Counted from the first letter of the stretch, positions 36,391 through 44,888 are shown. The stretch is DNA of 64,000 bases from Paenibacillus sp. YPG26 (GCF_023704175.1 NZ_CP084530.1:732501-796500); one strand, 5' to 3'. Notes: generated from the sequence alone by a model not told the origin. Made by a program: numbers and translations.

Positions 36391-37161
36391 ATGAAGCCTG
36401 GAGTGCTTGTCATAAGTCACGGCTCCCGCGATGCCGCCTGGGTGCGGCTCGTAGATGAATCTGTAGCGAAGCTTGAGCTGCCGGCAGAAATGCCGGTCGT
36501 GGCTTCGTTTCTTGAGGTTGTAGAGGGCAGATTAATTCAAGACGGCATTGATCTTCTGGAAGAGGCGGGCGTGACGGATATGATCGTTATTCCGTTATTT
36601 GTCTCGTCAGGAAGTACACATATAGATGAAATAGCCTATGCGCTGGGAGTCAAAGCGGCTCCCGAGAAGGAGACGGATCTTGAGCCATTTCGGGTGCAGA
36701 GCCGTGTCCACTTTGGCGACCCGATCGATGACGATCCGCTAATTGCGCGTATGGTCTGGGACAAGATCAAGAACCAGTCTGCGGCGCCGGACAAGGAGGT
36801 CGTGCTTCTGGTCGGACATGGGAGCGTCCATGACGGGTTCCGTCAGCGCTGGGAACGCGGGATTCGTGCGCTTGCTGAGCATGTGGGCGAGATCGGCGCG
36901 GTGAAGCATGCGGATTATGCGCTGCTGAATCCGGACAGCGTAGGAGACAAGGTAAGATACTGGCATGAAGAGCGGGGCATGGATGTGCTGGTCGCGCCGC
37001 TGTTCCTGAGCGAGGGATATTTTACGAAGAAGACAATTCCTTCAAGACTTGAAGGGCTGGAGTGCCGCTATTCCGGTGACACGCTGCTGCCCCATCCGCT
37101 GCTGACTGACTGGATTAAGAGGCAGATATTGACTATAATGAATTCATTGACATTATTATAA
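36391..37161 (+). CDS. CbiX/sirohydrochlorin chelatase-like protein
   Basis: This 256-residue protein has two CbiX-type halves. Chelatase His residues are seen in VLVISHGSRDAAW and VVLLVGHGSVHDG, with VIPLFVSSGSTHIDEI and APLFLSEGYFTKKTIP as the paired metal-site loops. It may insert cobalt, iron or nickel into a tetrapyrrole. No other tetrapyrrole genes are near, so the substrate is open. The ATG is four bases after yerC. Confidence 0.8.
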   Translation: MKPGVLVISHGSRDAAWVRLVDESVAKLELPAEMPVVASFLEVVEGRLIQDGIDLLEEAGVTDMIVIPLFVSSGSTHIDEIAYALGVKAAPEKETDLEPFRVQSRVHFGDPIDDDPLIARMVWDKIKNQSAAPDKEVVLLVGHGSVHDGFRQRWERGIRALAEHVGEIGAVKHADYALLNPDSVGDKVRYWHEERGMDVLVAPLFLSEGYFTKKTIPSRLEGLECRYSGDTLLPHPLLTDWIKRQILTIMNSLTLL

Positions 37162-37180
37162 ACGGGTGGCGTTACAATAT

Positions 37181-38065
37181 ATGAAGAGAGCAAGGCTGAT
37201 CTATAACCCGTCCTCTGGGCGGGAAGAAATGCGTCGCCTGTTACCGGATGTGCTGCATCGGCTGGACCGTGCAGGAATTGAGACCTCGTGCTTCGCCACA
37301 GAAGGCGAAGGGGATGCGACCCGCGAGGCTGGCGATGCTGTAGACCGCGGGTACGATATTATTATCGCCGCCGGCGGGGACGGCACGCTGAACGAGGTCG
37401 TCAACGGCATGGCCGGCCGGGAGAACCTGCCGCCGCTTGGCGTGTTCCCGCTGGGGACGACCAACGACTTCGCCCGCGCGATGGGGATCTCCAAGCGCTG
37501 GGAGGAGTACTGTGATCTGGTCATCGAGAACAAGACCAAATACATTGATATCGGCCGGGTGAACGGCCGTCACTTCGTGAACATTGCCGGCGGAGGCTCC
37601 CTGACGGAGCTGACCTACGAGGTGCCGAGCCGTCTGAAGACGCGTATCGGGCAGCTGGCCTATTATATGAAGGGCATCGAGAAGGTGGCGAGTCTGTCCC
37701 CGACCGAGCTCGTCATCAAGGCCGAAGGCCAGCCGCAGATGCACGGTGAGTTCATGCTCTTCCTGATCGCCAACAGCAACTCGGTTGGCGGGTTCGAGAA
37801 GCTTGCGCCGGGCGCGGTCATCGACGACGGCATGTTCGATGTCATTGCCGTCAAGAAGTGCAACCTTGGCGAGTTCCTGCGCCTGCTGACGCTCGCGCTG
37901 CGCGGCGAGCACTTCAATGATCCGCACGTCGTCTACTTCAAGACGAACCGGATGGAAGTGACTTCACCGGCGAGCCTGGTGCAGCTGAACCTGGATGGCG
38001 AGCTCGGAGGCGAGCTGCCTGGCGTGTTCGAGATGCTGCCGCGGCACTTGCGGATTTTTGCCTAG
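37181..38065 (+). CDS. dgkB: Diacylglycerol kinase
   Basis: This 294-residue lipid kinase of the DgkB/YegS family phosphorylates diacylglycerol for return to phospholipid synthesis. The N-terminus KRARLIYNPSSGREEMRR, the nucleotide loop AAGGDGTLNEVVNGM and PLGTTNDFARAMGI are diagnostic. The GC content at third positions is high. The ATG at 37181 is used because it gives the standard N-terminus. In Bacillus the gene also lies beside the 23S methyltransferase gene, as here. Confidence 0.93.
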   Translation: MKRARLIYNPSSGREEMRRLLPDVLHRLDRAGIETSCFATEGEGDATREAGDAVDRGYDIIIAAGGDGTLNEVVNGMAGRENLPPLGVFPLGTTNDFARAMGISKRWEEYCDLVIENKTKYIDIGRVNGRHFVNIAGGGSLTELTYEVPSRLKTRIGQLAYYMKGIEKVASLSPTELVIKAEGQPQMHGEFMLFLIANSNSVGGFEKLAPGAVIDDGMFDVIAVKKCNLGEFLRLLTLALRGEHFNDPHVVYFKTNRMEVTSPASLVQLNLDGELGGELPGVFEMLPRHLRIFA

Positions 38066-38313
38066 AGTGGCGTGTTGTGTTTCAGTGTGATAGAAGAAGA
38101 TCTTGAAGGACTCACAACGTATGGGGATAATTAGTTTTCTTAACTAAGGACTAATGGATTGTTAATCATGATAGATAATGAAATGACCGGGATGGAAGAG
38201 AACGCCTCTTAGCTGGCCTTGGCGGCAGCGGGATGGTTGTTCTTTCTTTCGTTTTACCGGGCTGATATAGATGATGTAGATTTCAACCTATGAGAAAGAA
38301 GTGAACAAGCGGG

Positions 38314-40041
38314 ATGAACAAGCAGCGGGGCGGAAAATCTGAGAATGGAAGCAGAAGCAGGCGTGGAGGTTCGGCCGGGGCTAGAAGCAGTGGGGGAAGG
38401 AGACCTGAGCAAGGACGTGGCTCAGCAGCGGTATCGGCTGACATTGCCGGCCTGCCGGTAGCGAAGAACGATGAGCTCGATATCGAGATCATTGGTATGA
38501 ACCATGACGGTGAAGGCGTAGGCCGTGCCGACGGGTACACCTTATTTGTCCCTGGAGCCCTGCCCGGCGAGAAAGCGCGGGTCAAGGTGCTTAAGACGAA
38601 GAAGCAGTATGGCTATGCCAAGCTGCTTGACGTCGTGCGGGCGAGCACGGACCGCGTAGCTGCTCCGTGCGCGATCTACGACAAGTGCGGCGGCTGCCAG
38701 CTGCAGCACCTCAGCTACGAAGGCCAGCTGGCCTGGAAGCGCCAGCACGTGATCGATGCGCTGGAGCGGATCGGGAAGCTGCGGGTGAGCGGGAGTAGAA
38801 TGGGAGATGGAAGAGGGACAGAGGCAAGATCGGAAGCTGGAGAAGGAGCATTAGAAGCAATATCTGGATCAGTAGCAGGAGCGGGGACAGAAGCAAGACC
38901 ATTACCAGGGGCAGGAGCCGTTAATGGTGCCAATGGAATCTTGGGGGCTAATGCTGGAGCTGGACAAGCTAGTCATGAGAATTTAGTTGATGACTCGAAC
39001 GAGGGAATTGTCGTTCTACCTACACTGGGCATGTCCGACCCATGGCGTTACCGCAACAAGGCACAGGTGCCTGTTGGCGTGCTGGATGGTGCACTGGTAG
39101 GTGGCTTTTACTCCAAGGGCAGTCACCGGATTGTCGACATGGAGACCTGCCTGATTCAGCACGAGCACAATGACGATGTTGTGAACCGTGTCAAAGAGAT
39201 CGGCAGCAGCCTTGGAATCAGCGCCTACAACGAAGAGACAGGCCGTGGCCTGCTTCGTCATGTCGTAGTGAAGAAGGCATTTCGCACGGGTGAAATGATG
39301 CTGGTCCTTGTCACCAACGGACGGGACATTCCGCATAAGGATGCCTGGATTGGCAGCATCCGGGAACAGATTCCGCATGTCGCAAGCATCTGCCAGAACG
39401 TGAATACGAAGCAGACTAACGTGATTTTTGGAGACGAGACCCGTACCCTCTGGGGACGCGATGTAATCTACGATTACATTGGAGACGTGCAGTTCGCGAT
39501 CTCAGCCAGATCGTTCTACCAGGTGAATCCGGTACAGACCGAAGTGCTGTACGGTAAGACTGTGGAGTACGCCGGACTCACAGGCAAAGAGACCGTAATC
39601 GATGCCTACTGCGGCATCGGGACCATTTCGTTGTTCCTTGCGCAGCATGCGGATCAGGTGTACGGTGTGGAAATCGTGAAGGAAGCTATAGAGGATGCAA
39701 GGATTAATGCGGAGCTTAACGGCATGCGCAATGTGAAGTTCGAAGTGGGAGCGTCAGAAGTCGTGATTCCCCGCTGGAAAGAGCAGGGGATTGAGGCGGA
39801 TGTGATCGTGGTCGACCCGCCGCGTAAGGGGTGCGACCCGCAGCTGCTGGACACAATCCTGGCAATGAAGCCGGAGCGGGTGGTGTATGTGAGCTGCAAC
39901 CCGTCGACCCTGGCGCGGGATTTGAGGGTACTGGAGGACGGCGGGTACCGGACGGTGGAGGTGCAGCCGGTGGATATGTTTCCGCATACGGTGCACGTTG
40001 AGGCGATAGCACAACTTGTTTTAAAAGGTACAGTCGATTAA
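38314..40041 (+). CDS. rlmD: 23S rRNA (uracil-C5)-methyltransferase RlmD, with hybrid C-terminus
   Basis: RlmCD/RumA family, 575 residues. In order: a basic Gly/Arg-rich N-terminus, a TRAM domain (about 48-105), the 4Fe-4S ligands CAIYDKCGGCQLQH, an inserted low-complexity stretch (about residues 158-229, Gly/Ala-rich), then the SAM-dependent methyltransferase with DAYCGIGTISLFLA, DPPRKGC and the catalytic Cys in YVSCNPSTLARDL. The last 15 residues (HVEAIAQLVLKGTVD) are encoded by the integrated element. The chromosomal original survives at 48092. Confidence 0.93.
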   Translation: MNKQRGGKSENGSRSRRGGSAGARSSGGRRPEQGRGSAAVSADIAGLPVAKNDELDIEIIGMNHDGEGVGRADGYTLFVPGALPGEKARVKVLKTKKQYGYAKLLDVVRASTDRVAAPCAIYDKCGGCQLQHLSYEGQLAWKRQHVIDALERIGKLRVSGSRMGDGRGTEARSEAGEGALEAISGSVAGAGTEARPLPGAGAVNGANGILGANAGAGQASHENLVDDSNEGIVVLPTLGMSDPWRYRNKAQVPVGVLDGALVGGFYSKGSHRIVDMETCLIQHEHNDDVVNRVKEIGSSLGISAYNEETGRGLLRHVVVKKAFRTGEMMLVLVTNGRDIPHKDAWIGSIREQIPHVASICQNVNTKQTNVIFGDETRTLWGRDVIYDYIGDVQFAISARSFYQVNPVQTEVLYGKTVEYAGLTGKETVIDAYCGIGTISLFLAQHADQVYGVEIVKEAIEDARINAELNGMRNVKFEVGASEVVIPRWKEQGIEADVIVVDPPRKGCDPQLLDTILAMKPERVVYVSCNPSTLARDLRVLEDGGYRTVEVQPVDMFPHTVHVEAIAQLVLKGTVD

Positions 40042-40054
40042 ACTGTACCTTATT
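40025..40054. terminator. Terminator at the rlmD / recombinase junction
   Basis: AAGGTACAGT and ACTGTACCTT are perfect 10-bp arms with the rlmD stop codon in the loop. It is element-borne, ends rlmD transcription and faces the convergent recombinase gene. Confidence 0.8.
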
Positions 40055-40060
40055 ATAGGG

Positions 40061-41587
40061 TTAGAAAGAGGGGGAGAGGTTATAGTGGATTTTAACCTTT
40101 TCTCCCTCGTATATTTCTATTGAGTGAACAAGTCGATGTAAAATCTGTTTTAAGACTTGCTCGTCATCAATATCAAGTTTTGCTACACGGTCAATTTCCC
40201 GCTTGAATGCTTGAAGTTGCTCTGTATTATCCTTTTTTAATTCTATAGAAGCTATTATTTCGGTCTTTTGGTTGGCTAGTTCTTGCAACTGGTGGGCTAA
40301 TCGTTCATTCTGTTGCTTAAACTGTTCAGTAGTTAAGGCGCCCTCTGAGTGAAGAGTAAGCAAACTGTTGAACTGATTGTTTAGCTTATCAATTTCTCTT
40401 TCCACACCTTTTAGCTCCTTTGCTAGAGAGGAATGCAAAGAGTTGACTTTCTTTTCCGCAATGCCATAAAGACGTTCTACCTTTACGGTATTCTTTATCA
40501 TTGCTTGTAAATCACTCTTTAATAATTCAAGTAACTTATTCTCACTTATGATATGTGAAGAGCAATAAGACGTAGTATGCTTAACATAGCCCCCACAAAC
40601 ATAAGCCCCTTTTCTACGATCTGGTTTAAAGTGCATTCCACTTCCACAATCCGCACACCTTGCAATATGAGCAAAAAGACTTTCTTTTCCGTTGCTCTTG
40701 TTCTTACCTTTCTTCTTCATAAGGATTTGAACGGCATTGAAATCCTCTTCACTAATAATTTCTGAATGAGTATTCTCAATTACAACTTGATTTTCAGAGT
40801 CTACTTTCTTACGGATTTTGTAAGTTTCAGATTTTGACAAAGCGTTAGTGGTCTCTTCTTTACAATACACTAACTTTCCTGTATAAACAGGATTAGTTAA
40901 TATGCGTTTAAGGGTACTTTGGTGCCATTTGTTACCTGCATTACTAGCCTTAGAAGCACTTCTCGGAGTTGCAACTTCTCTTCGCATTAATGCGTTACTG
41001 ATTGTAAAAAGTCCCCACCCTTCATGCAGGTATAGTCTAAAGATTTCCTCTACAATAGGAGCGGTATTCTCATCAGGAATAAGCTGTTTAGTGTCTTGCT
41101 CAATCTTGTAACCGAAAGGAGGTAAAGAGCCTTTGTAATTTCCTTTTCTTGCTCTTTCTCTTTGACCTAACTTTGTACGCTCAGACAGCTTTGCACTCTC
41201 TTCTTCCGCTAGCATAGCTTTCAAGTTAAACATAAATCTGCTTTTGCTTGTAGCTGTGTCATAGTCATCCTCGGGGAGTATTAATCTGACTCCTGCTTGT
41301 TCAAGTTCATCTGCTAAACGCAAACTTTTGGAGGTGTTACGACCTAGACGAGAAACGGATTTTGCAATCATCACATCGAATTTTTTCTTTTTAATGTCTT
41401 TTAATAAGCGGTTGATTTCAGAGCGATTTTTAAAGCCTGTTCCACTTATGCCGTTATCAATATAACGTTCCACTACTGTAAAACCGTGTTCTTTAGCAAT
41501 CCGCTCCGCTAATGAGATTTGATTTTCAAGACTGTTCTTCTGTTCTTCTCTTTTTGTACTAACACGAGCATAAATTACACATTTCAT
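40061..41587 (-). CDS. Large serine recombinase (site-specific integrase)
   Basis: This 508-residue recombinase has an N-terminal catalytic domain with the nucleophile Ser10 in YARVSTK and the arginine-bearing IAKSVSRLGRN and AMLAEEESAKLSERTK. A recombinase domain follows, then a zinc ribbon (CADCG near residue 305 and CGGY...YCSSH). A long C-terminal coiled coil (about 380-455) completes the layout of phage- and ICE-type integrases. It lies at the left end of the element, 20 bases from the rlmD stop, and is the probable integration enzyme. Confidence 0.95.
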   Translation of the reverse strand: MKCVIYARVSTKREEQKNSLENQISLAERIAKEHGFTVVERYIDNGISGTGFKNRSEINRLLKDIKKKKFDVMIAKSVSRLGRNTSKSLRLADELEQAGVRLILPEDDYDTATSKSRFMFNLKAMLAEEESAKLSERTKLGQRERARKGNYKGSLPPFGYKIEQDTKQLIPDENTAPIVEEIFRLYLHEGWGLFTISNALMRREVATPRSASKASNAGNKWHQSTLKRILTNPVYTGKLVYCKEETTNALSKSETYKIRKKVDSENQVVIENTHSEIISEEDFNAVQILMKKKGKNKSNGKESLFAHIARCADCGSGMHFKPDRRKGAYVCGGYVKHTTSYCSSHIISENKLLELLKSDLQAMIKNTVKVERLYGIAEKKVNSLHSSLAKELKGVEREIDKLNNQFNSLLTLHSEGALTTEQFKQQNERLAHQLQELANQKTEIIASIELKKDNTEQLQAFKREIDRVAKLDIDDEQVLKQILHRLVHSIEIYEGEKVKIHYNLSPSF

Positions 41588-41736
41588 TATTTAGTCACTC
41601 CTTTACTATCAGGAGTAACATTAGTTCCTTCTTTATCGTAGGAAGCATTTAGTAATTTGTCAATCTGATGTTCTACCAATGTTAGTAAAACATCTTCTAG
41701 TTTTTGAGTACCAGAGAATAATTTTTCAATAATCAT
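41587..41736 (-). CDS. Small protein upstream of the recombinase (49 aa)
   Basis: The ATG at 41736 has GGGGAG 7 bases upstream. The reading frame ends TAA, sharing one base with the recombinase ATG, so the two are translationally coupled. The product (MIIEKLFSGTQKLEDVLLTLVEHQ...) is helical and polar with no recognised domain. It may be a recombinase accessory or directionality factor, which is a guess from position only. Confidence 0.65.
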   Translation of the reverse strand: MIIEKLFSGTQKLEDVLLTLVEHQIDKLLNASYDKEGTNVTPDSKGVTK

Positions 41737-41792
41737 GAGCATTCTCCCCTTTCTACCATAGAAATCGCTCTATATATAGAAAGAGTTGCGAA

Positions 41793-41823
41793 CAAAAAAA
41801 GAGCATGCATATAGCCGCTCTTT
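41793..41823 (-). terminator. Terminator of the restriction endonuclease gene
   Basis: On the minus strand AAAGAGC...GCTCTTT forms a stem followed by a T-run, just past the endonuclease stop codon. Confidence 0.75.
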
Positions 41824-41830
41824 AGGCACG

Positions 41831-42595
41831 TCACTTATCACGAGAATACTTTCCTCTTTCAAAAGCTTCTGCTATTTTTATTTGTAATTCTTCTTCTGTT
41901 ATAATGAATGCTTTTTTTTGAGCTTCATTCTGTTGTATTTCAAAGAAAACAGCGTCTGCTGGTACTATATAAGAATAAAAGAGTTGTTTTTGATTATCAC
42001 AATACCATCTAAATACAAACTCACCATCTTTCTTGCCTACTACAGTATAAGTTTGCTTACCACCGCTTTCAGTGATGTTCCAAGACCATTCATAATCAGT
42101 ATAATCACCAAAAGATAGTTCTTGCTCCCAGTAAGCGAAGTGAGATTTATCTACTGTTCTAAACAAAATCCCCATTGTAAGGTCACCAGTCACACCTTTT
42201 TGTGTAGCGTGTTCTTTTATGGTTGAATGTAGGTAGTGGATTAAATCTTTACCGATTTCGGTAGCGGCACGACGTTCACCGTGTTCATTTAAATGATTAA
42301 CTTGTGAAACCCTTTTTAGCACATTACTGACCTGTGTTCCTACTGTAATAGTTCTTAGACTTTTGGCTACTTGAAAAGTCTTTACTTCAATACCCTTTGA
42401 AGGCAAGATAACATCAATCCATCTTTTATCTTTGGTATTAAGAGTTAACCTCTTGGCTTCTGGATAAACCGCTACTAGGGATATTTCAACTAACTCCCCT
42501 GTAATATCCAGGTTTAATGACAAGATTTTTACCAACTCTTGCTTCAGCTTTGCAGTTTGGCTACTATTTAGTTGTTGAACTATTTTCAAATTCAT
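41831..42595 (-). CDS. Putative type II restriction endonuclease
   Basis: The 254-residue protein is divergent from a cytosine methyltransferase with a shared control region, which makes it the restriction partner. A PD-(D/E)XK-like core is visible: Asp61 in RWIDVILP and Glu70-Val-Lys72 in GIEVKTF. I do not recognise the family or its recognition site. The first ATG (42595) touches the GGAGGG site. A TTG two codons later (42589) is better spaced and may be the true start. Confidence 0.7.
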   Translation of the reverse strand: MNLKIVQQLNSSQTAKLKQELVKILSLNLDITGELVEISLVAVYPEAKRLTLNTKDKRWIDVILPSKGIEVKTFQVAKSLRTITVGTQVSNVLKRVSQVNHLNEHGERRAATEIGKDLIHYLHSTIKEHATQKGVTGDLTMGILFRTVDKSHFAYWEQELSFGDYTDYEWSWNITESGGKQTYTVVGKKDGEFVFRWYCDNQKQLFYSYIVPADAVFFEIQQNEAQKKAFIITEEELQIKIAEAFERGKYSRDK

Positions 42596-42634
42596 CCCTC
42601 CACTATGGGAAAAATATCCTTTTGGAGTGGTTTA

Positions 42635-42654
42635 GTCTACAGACTATAGTATTC
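42635..42654. promoter_or_regulatory. C-protein operator upstream of the endonuclease gene
   Basis: GTCTACAGACTATAGTATTC differs at one of 20 positions from the site upstream of the regulator gene (44175-44194). It lies 39 bases from the endonuclease start and just upstream of the methyltransferase -35, where a controller protein could activate the nuclease gene. Confidence 0.75.
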
Positions 42655-42659
42655 TATTG

Positions 42660-42688
42660 TTGAGTAACACAAAAAAAGAGTTTATAAT
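42660..42688 (+). promoter_or_regulatory. Methyltransferase promoter
   Basis: TTGAGT, 17 bases, TATAAT. It is a strong sigma-A promoter 32 bases upstream of the methyltransferase start. Confidence 0.8.
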
Positions 42689-42704
42689 GAACACTATAGT
42701 GTTC
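42689..42704. promoter_or_regulatory. Palindromic operator at the methyltransferase transcription start
   Basis: GAACACTATAGTGTTC is a perfect 16-bp palindrome directly after the -10 element, sharing the ACTATAGT core with the two other sites. Binding there would block methyltransferase transcription. Confidence 0.75.
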
Positions 42705-42719
42705 GTTTGGAGGTTTCTT

Positions 42720-43850
42720 ATGAGAGTTATAGATTTATTTAGTGGTTGTGGAGGCATATCATTAGGATTTAAGAGAGCAGGTTTTGACATAATAATGGGG
42801 ATTGATAATAATACTCCTGCGTTAGAAACATTTAAAGAAAATTTCCCAGAAGCAGAGATTTTTAATGGGGATATTTCTCAATTAGACCCATTTGATGTGA
42901 TGGAGAGGTTGAATATTAGACAAGGTGAACTAGAATGTTTAGTAGGCGGCCCACCATGTCAAGGATTTTCCAAAAATGTACCTGCAAGGAATAGATTTTT
43001 CGATGATGAAAGAAATTTATTAGTTACTCATTTTTTAAGATTTGTTGAAGCGATAAGACCTAAGATGGTGTTAATGGAAAATGTAGCAGAACTTGCAAAG
43101 GCATATCAGAACGGATACACAGAGATTATTATTGGGGAATTACAACGGTTAGGTTATCATGCAGAATGGAATAAATTATTGGCTGCTGATTACGGTGTTC
43201 CACAAATGAGAAGAAGAGCGTTCTTTTTGGCGAGTAGAATAAGTGATGACTCATTATTTCCAGATCCAACCCATTCATCTGATGTAAATAATGTAGATTT
43301 ATTTAATTACGATGTTTCGCCATACGTAAATGTATGGGAGGCCATTTCTGATTTACCCTCATTAAACCATGGAGAGGGAGAAGATGTTATGGAGTATCCT
43401 TCCGAGCCCTTAACGTACTATCAACATTTAATGAGGCAAGAGAGCTATGGGTATTTATATAATCATAAAGCAAGGAAGTTATCTGATATACAATTTCAGA
43501 GGATTTCATCAATAAGTGAAGGACAAGGTATTAAAGATTTACCTGATGAACTAAGACCAAAATCGGGATACAGTGGAGCCTATGGTAGATTGTGGAGGGA
43601 TAAACCTGCTCCAACTATAACTTGTTGGGTTTTTCATCCTGGTTCAGGTAGATTTTCACATCCTATTGATGAAAGAGTGATAACTATAAGGGAAGCGGCA
43701 AGAATACAATCTTTTGATGATGGTTTTAAATTTGTTGGTTCTTATAATGAACAATCTAGACAAGTTGGAAATGCAGTACCACCATTACTTGTTAAAAAAA
43801 TTGCACTTCAATTTAGGGGTATTCTTATTACTCAAACTAACCACGTATAA
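42720..43850 (+). CDS. DNA (cytosine-5-)-methyltransferase
   Basis: This is a 376-residue C5 methyltransferase. Motif I is DLFSGCGGISLGF, motif IV VGGPPCQGFS with the nucleophile Cys80, motif VI MENV, motif VIII QMRRRAFFLAS and motif X RQVGNAVPPLL. The target-recognition region lies between about residues 200 and 300. I start at the ATG at 42720 with TTTGGAGG 6 bases upstream. It protects host DNA from the neighbouring endonuclease. The specificity cannot be read from sequence alone. Confidence 0.95.
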   Translation: MRVIDLFSGCGGISLGFKRAGFDIIMGIDNNTPALETFKENFPEAEIFNGDISQLDPFDVMERLNIRQGELECLVGGPPCQGFSKNVPARNRFFDDERNLLVTHFLRFVEAIRPKMVLMENVAELAKAYQNGYTEIIIGELQRLGYHAEWNKLLAADYGVPQMRRRAFFLASRISDDSLFPDPTHSSDVNNVDLFNYDVSPYVNVWEAISDLPSLNHGEGEDVMEYPSEPLTYYQHLMRQESYGYLYNHKARKLSDIQFQRISSISEGQGIKDLPDELRPKSGYSGAYGRLWRDKPAPTITCWVFHPGSGRFSHPIDERVITIREAARIQSFDDGFKFVGSYNEQSRQVGNAVPPLLVKKIALQFRGILITQTNHV

Positions 43851-43852
43851 AC

Positions 43853-43889
43853 AAAAGGGAGTAAGCATTAAAAAAGCTTACTCCTTTTC
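43853..43889. terminator. Bidirectional terminator between methyltransferase and regulator
   Basis: AAAAGGGAGTAAGC and GCTTACTCCTTTT pair almost fully. T-runs lie on both strands. The regulator's stop codon lies in the right arm. Confidence 0.85.
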
Positions 43890-44120
43890 GTTTAACTTTT
43901 TCTCAATTTCCTTTATTAACTCACTTGGAGTAGTGTTTAAATTCTCCGCTAAAGAAAAGAGAATTTTTACTGAAACACTTTTTAAACCTCTTTCAATTTG
44001 GCTTATATAGGTGCGATGAACATTACACATTTCAGCGAATTTTTCTTGGGATATATTTAAATCGCTTCGTCTTTGTCGAATTGTTTCCCCTAACACTTTT
44101 AAAATAGCATTTGATATCAT
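43878..44120 (-). CDS. XRE-family controller (C) protein of the R-M system
   Basis: This 80-residue single-domain helix-turn-helix protein reads LGETIRQRRSDLNISQEKFAEMCNVHRTYISQIERGLKSVSVKILFSLAENL. Its size and sequence resemble C proteins such as those of PvuII- or BamHI-type systems, including the RTYISQIERG recognition helix. It is convergent with the methyltransferase gene. An operator almost identical to that before the endonuclease lies 54 bases upstream, so autoregulation plus control of the nuclease is likely. Confidence 0.82.
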   Translation of the reverse strand: MISNAILKVLGETIRQRRSDLNISQEKFAEMCNVHRTYISQIERGLKSVSVKILFSLAENLNTTPSELIKEIEKKLNEKE

Positions 44121-44174
44121 AGAGTCTCACCAATTTTACTTTTTACCTTTACTTTTATATCTTTGAGAGGTAAT

Positions 44175-44194
44175 GTCTACATACTATAGTATTC
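44175..44194. promoter_or_regulatory. C-protein operator upstream of the regulator gene
   Basis: GTCTACATACTATAGTATTC, 19 of 20 identical to the endonuclease operator. Similarity continues towards both genes (ACC-CTC spaced alike), so the two promoters look duplicated. Confidence 0.75.
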
Positions 44195-44230
44195 AATGGA
44201 GTAGTGGCAATGGTATATTATGTTTAAATG

Positions 44231-44290
44231 TATCATCCGCTCCGCTCGTTCCTCGCTTCGCTCCTGCACCTTCGCTTCGCTCGGTGCTAT
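44231..44290. other. GC-rich CGCTTCGCTC stretch
   Basis: In otherwise AT-rich DNA, this patch repeats TCGCTTCGCTC-like units and forms a GCACC/GGTGC hairpin (44266-44287). It has no T-run. Its role is unknown. Confidence 0.5.
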
Positions 44291-44336
44291 TCTTTTATTC
44301 TTATACGAAAGTTATTAAAAATACTGATTTAGGAAA

Positions 44337-44573
44337 CTCTCCACCCCCCTATCTAAAGGGGAGCGGAGGAACACTGATATGAGGTTCCCTACATGACATC
44401 AACGTGCCCAGGTGCAGCTTTACCACGTATGTACTAAAGTACAGTTTTGTCATGCCACCTAGCTATAAGCTACTGCGACGGTTTGGATCTGGGAACTATT
44501 TAACGAAAATAGTAAGATGTCTCACCCTCTAACGGCACTTACATCCATTTCGTTAAAATGGAGACAGTTTTTT
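44337..44573 (+). ncRNA. Putative structured non-coding RNA with pseudoknot and terminator
   Basis: About 240 bases without a gene contain many mutually compatible helices. CCCCT/AGGGG within CTCC/GGAG lies at 44339-44368. GGTTCCC (44383) pairs with GGGAACT (44491), enclosing CATGACA/TGTCATG (44392, 44448), which in turn encloses ACGTG/CACGT and GTAC-TAAA-GTAC. A TAGCT-ATA-AGCTA hairpin is at 44460. Then TTTAACGAAA/TTTCGTTAAA (44499, 44548) encloses GTAAG/CTTAC. TGTCTC in that loop can pair with GAGACA just outside (44561), making a pseudoknot, followed by six T. I do not recognise the family. A structured DNA origin is the main alternative. Confidence 0.55.
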
Positions 44574-44639
44574 ACGTGTTCTCCTGCTACCACGTTTACA
44601 ACAGATATATAATTTTTAGCATTATTGTCGGGGTTTTAG

Positions 44640-44888
44640 TTACATCTCGATTTCTAATGGAAGAATACGAATGATGTCCAAATCAGTAAATCCCTTGTTC
44701 ATTAACATCGTCATCAGAGACTCAAAATCAACAGCATAATTGTACTTTGAGTCACGAATGTTATTGTATGGTTTGGGTGCCGTTTTCAGCAATTGCCTTT
44801 GTACCATTCCTTTAACCGCAGCTTCAGAAAAGCAAATATTTAAGCGGTTTAGTATAATAGCAGTTTGCTCTAGAGTTACAGTTTTCAT
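44640..44888 (-). CDS. Small DNA-binding-like protein of unknown function (82 aa)
   Basis: The start codon overlaps the stop of the preceding helix-turn-helix gene (ATGA), so it is translated in the same unit. The protein (TLEQTAIILNRLNICFSEAAVKGMVQRQLL...) is helical and soluble. Its N-terminal part may be a degenerate winged helix. No family name is supported. Confidence 0.6.
   Translation of the reverse strand: MKTVTLEQTAIILNRLNICFSEAAVKGMVQRQLLKTAPKPYNNIRDSKYNYAVDFESLMTMLMNKGFTDLDIIRILPLEIEM

Noticed and set aside
44337..44573. Group II intron, tmRNA, RNase P RNA or hammerhead ribozyme
   Set aside because: No domain V, no CCA-ending acceptor stem, no RNase P core and no intact CTGATGA...GAAA core. 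CTGATATGAG at 44374 has an extra AT.
44337..44573. TnpB/IscB-type omega RNA
   Set aside because: No RuvC or HNH nuclease gene lies nearby in the element, so a guide-RNA assignment is unsupported.
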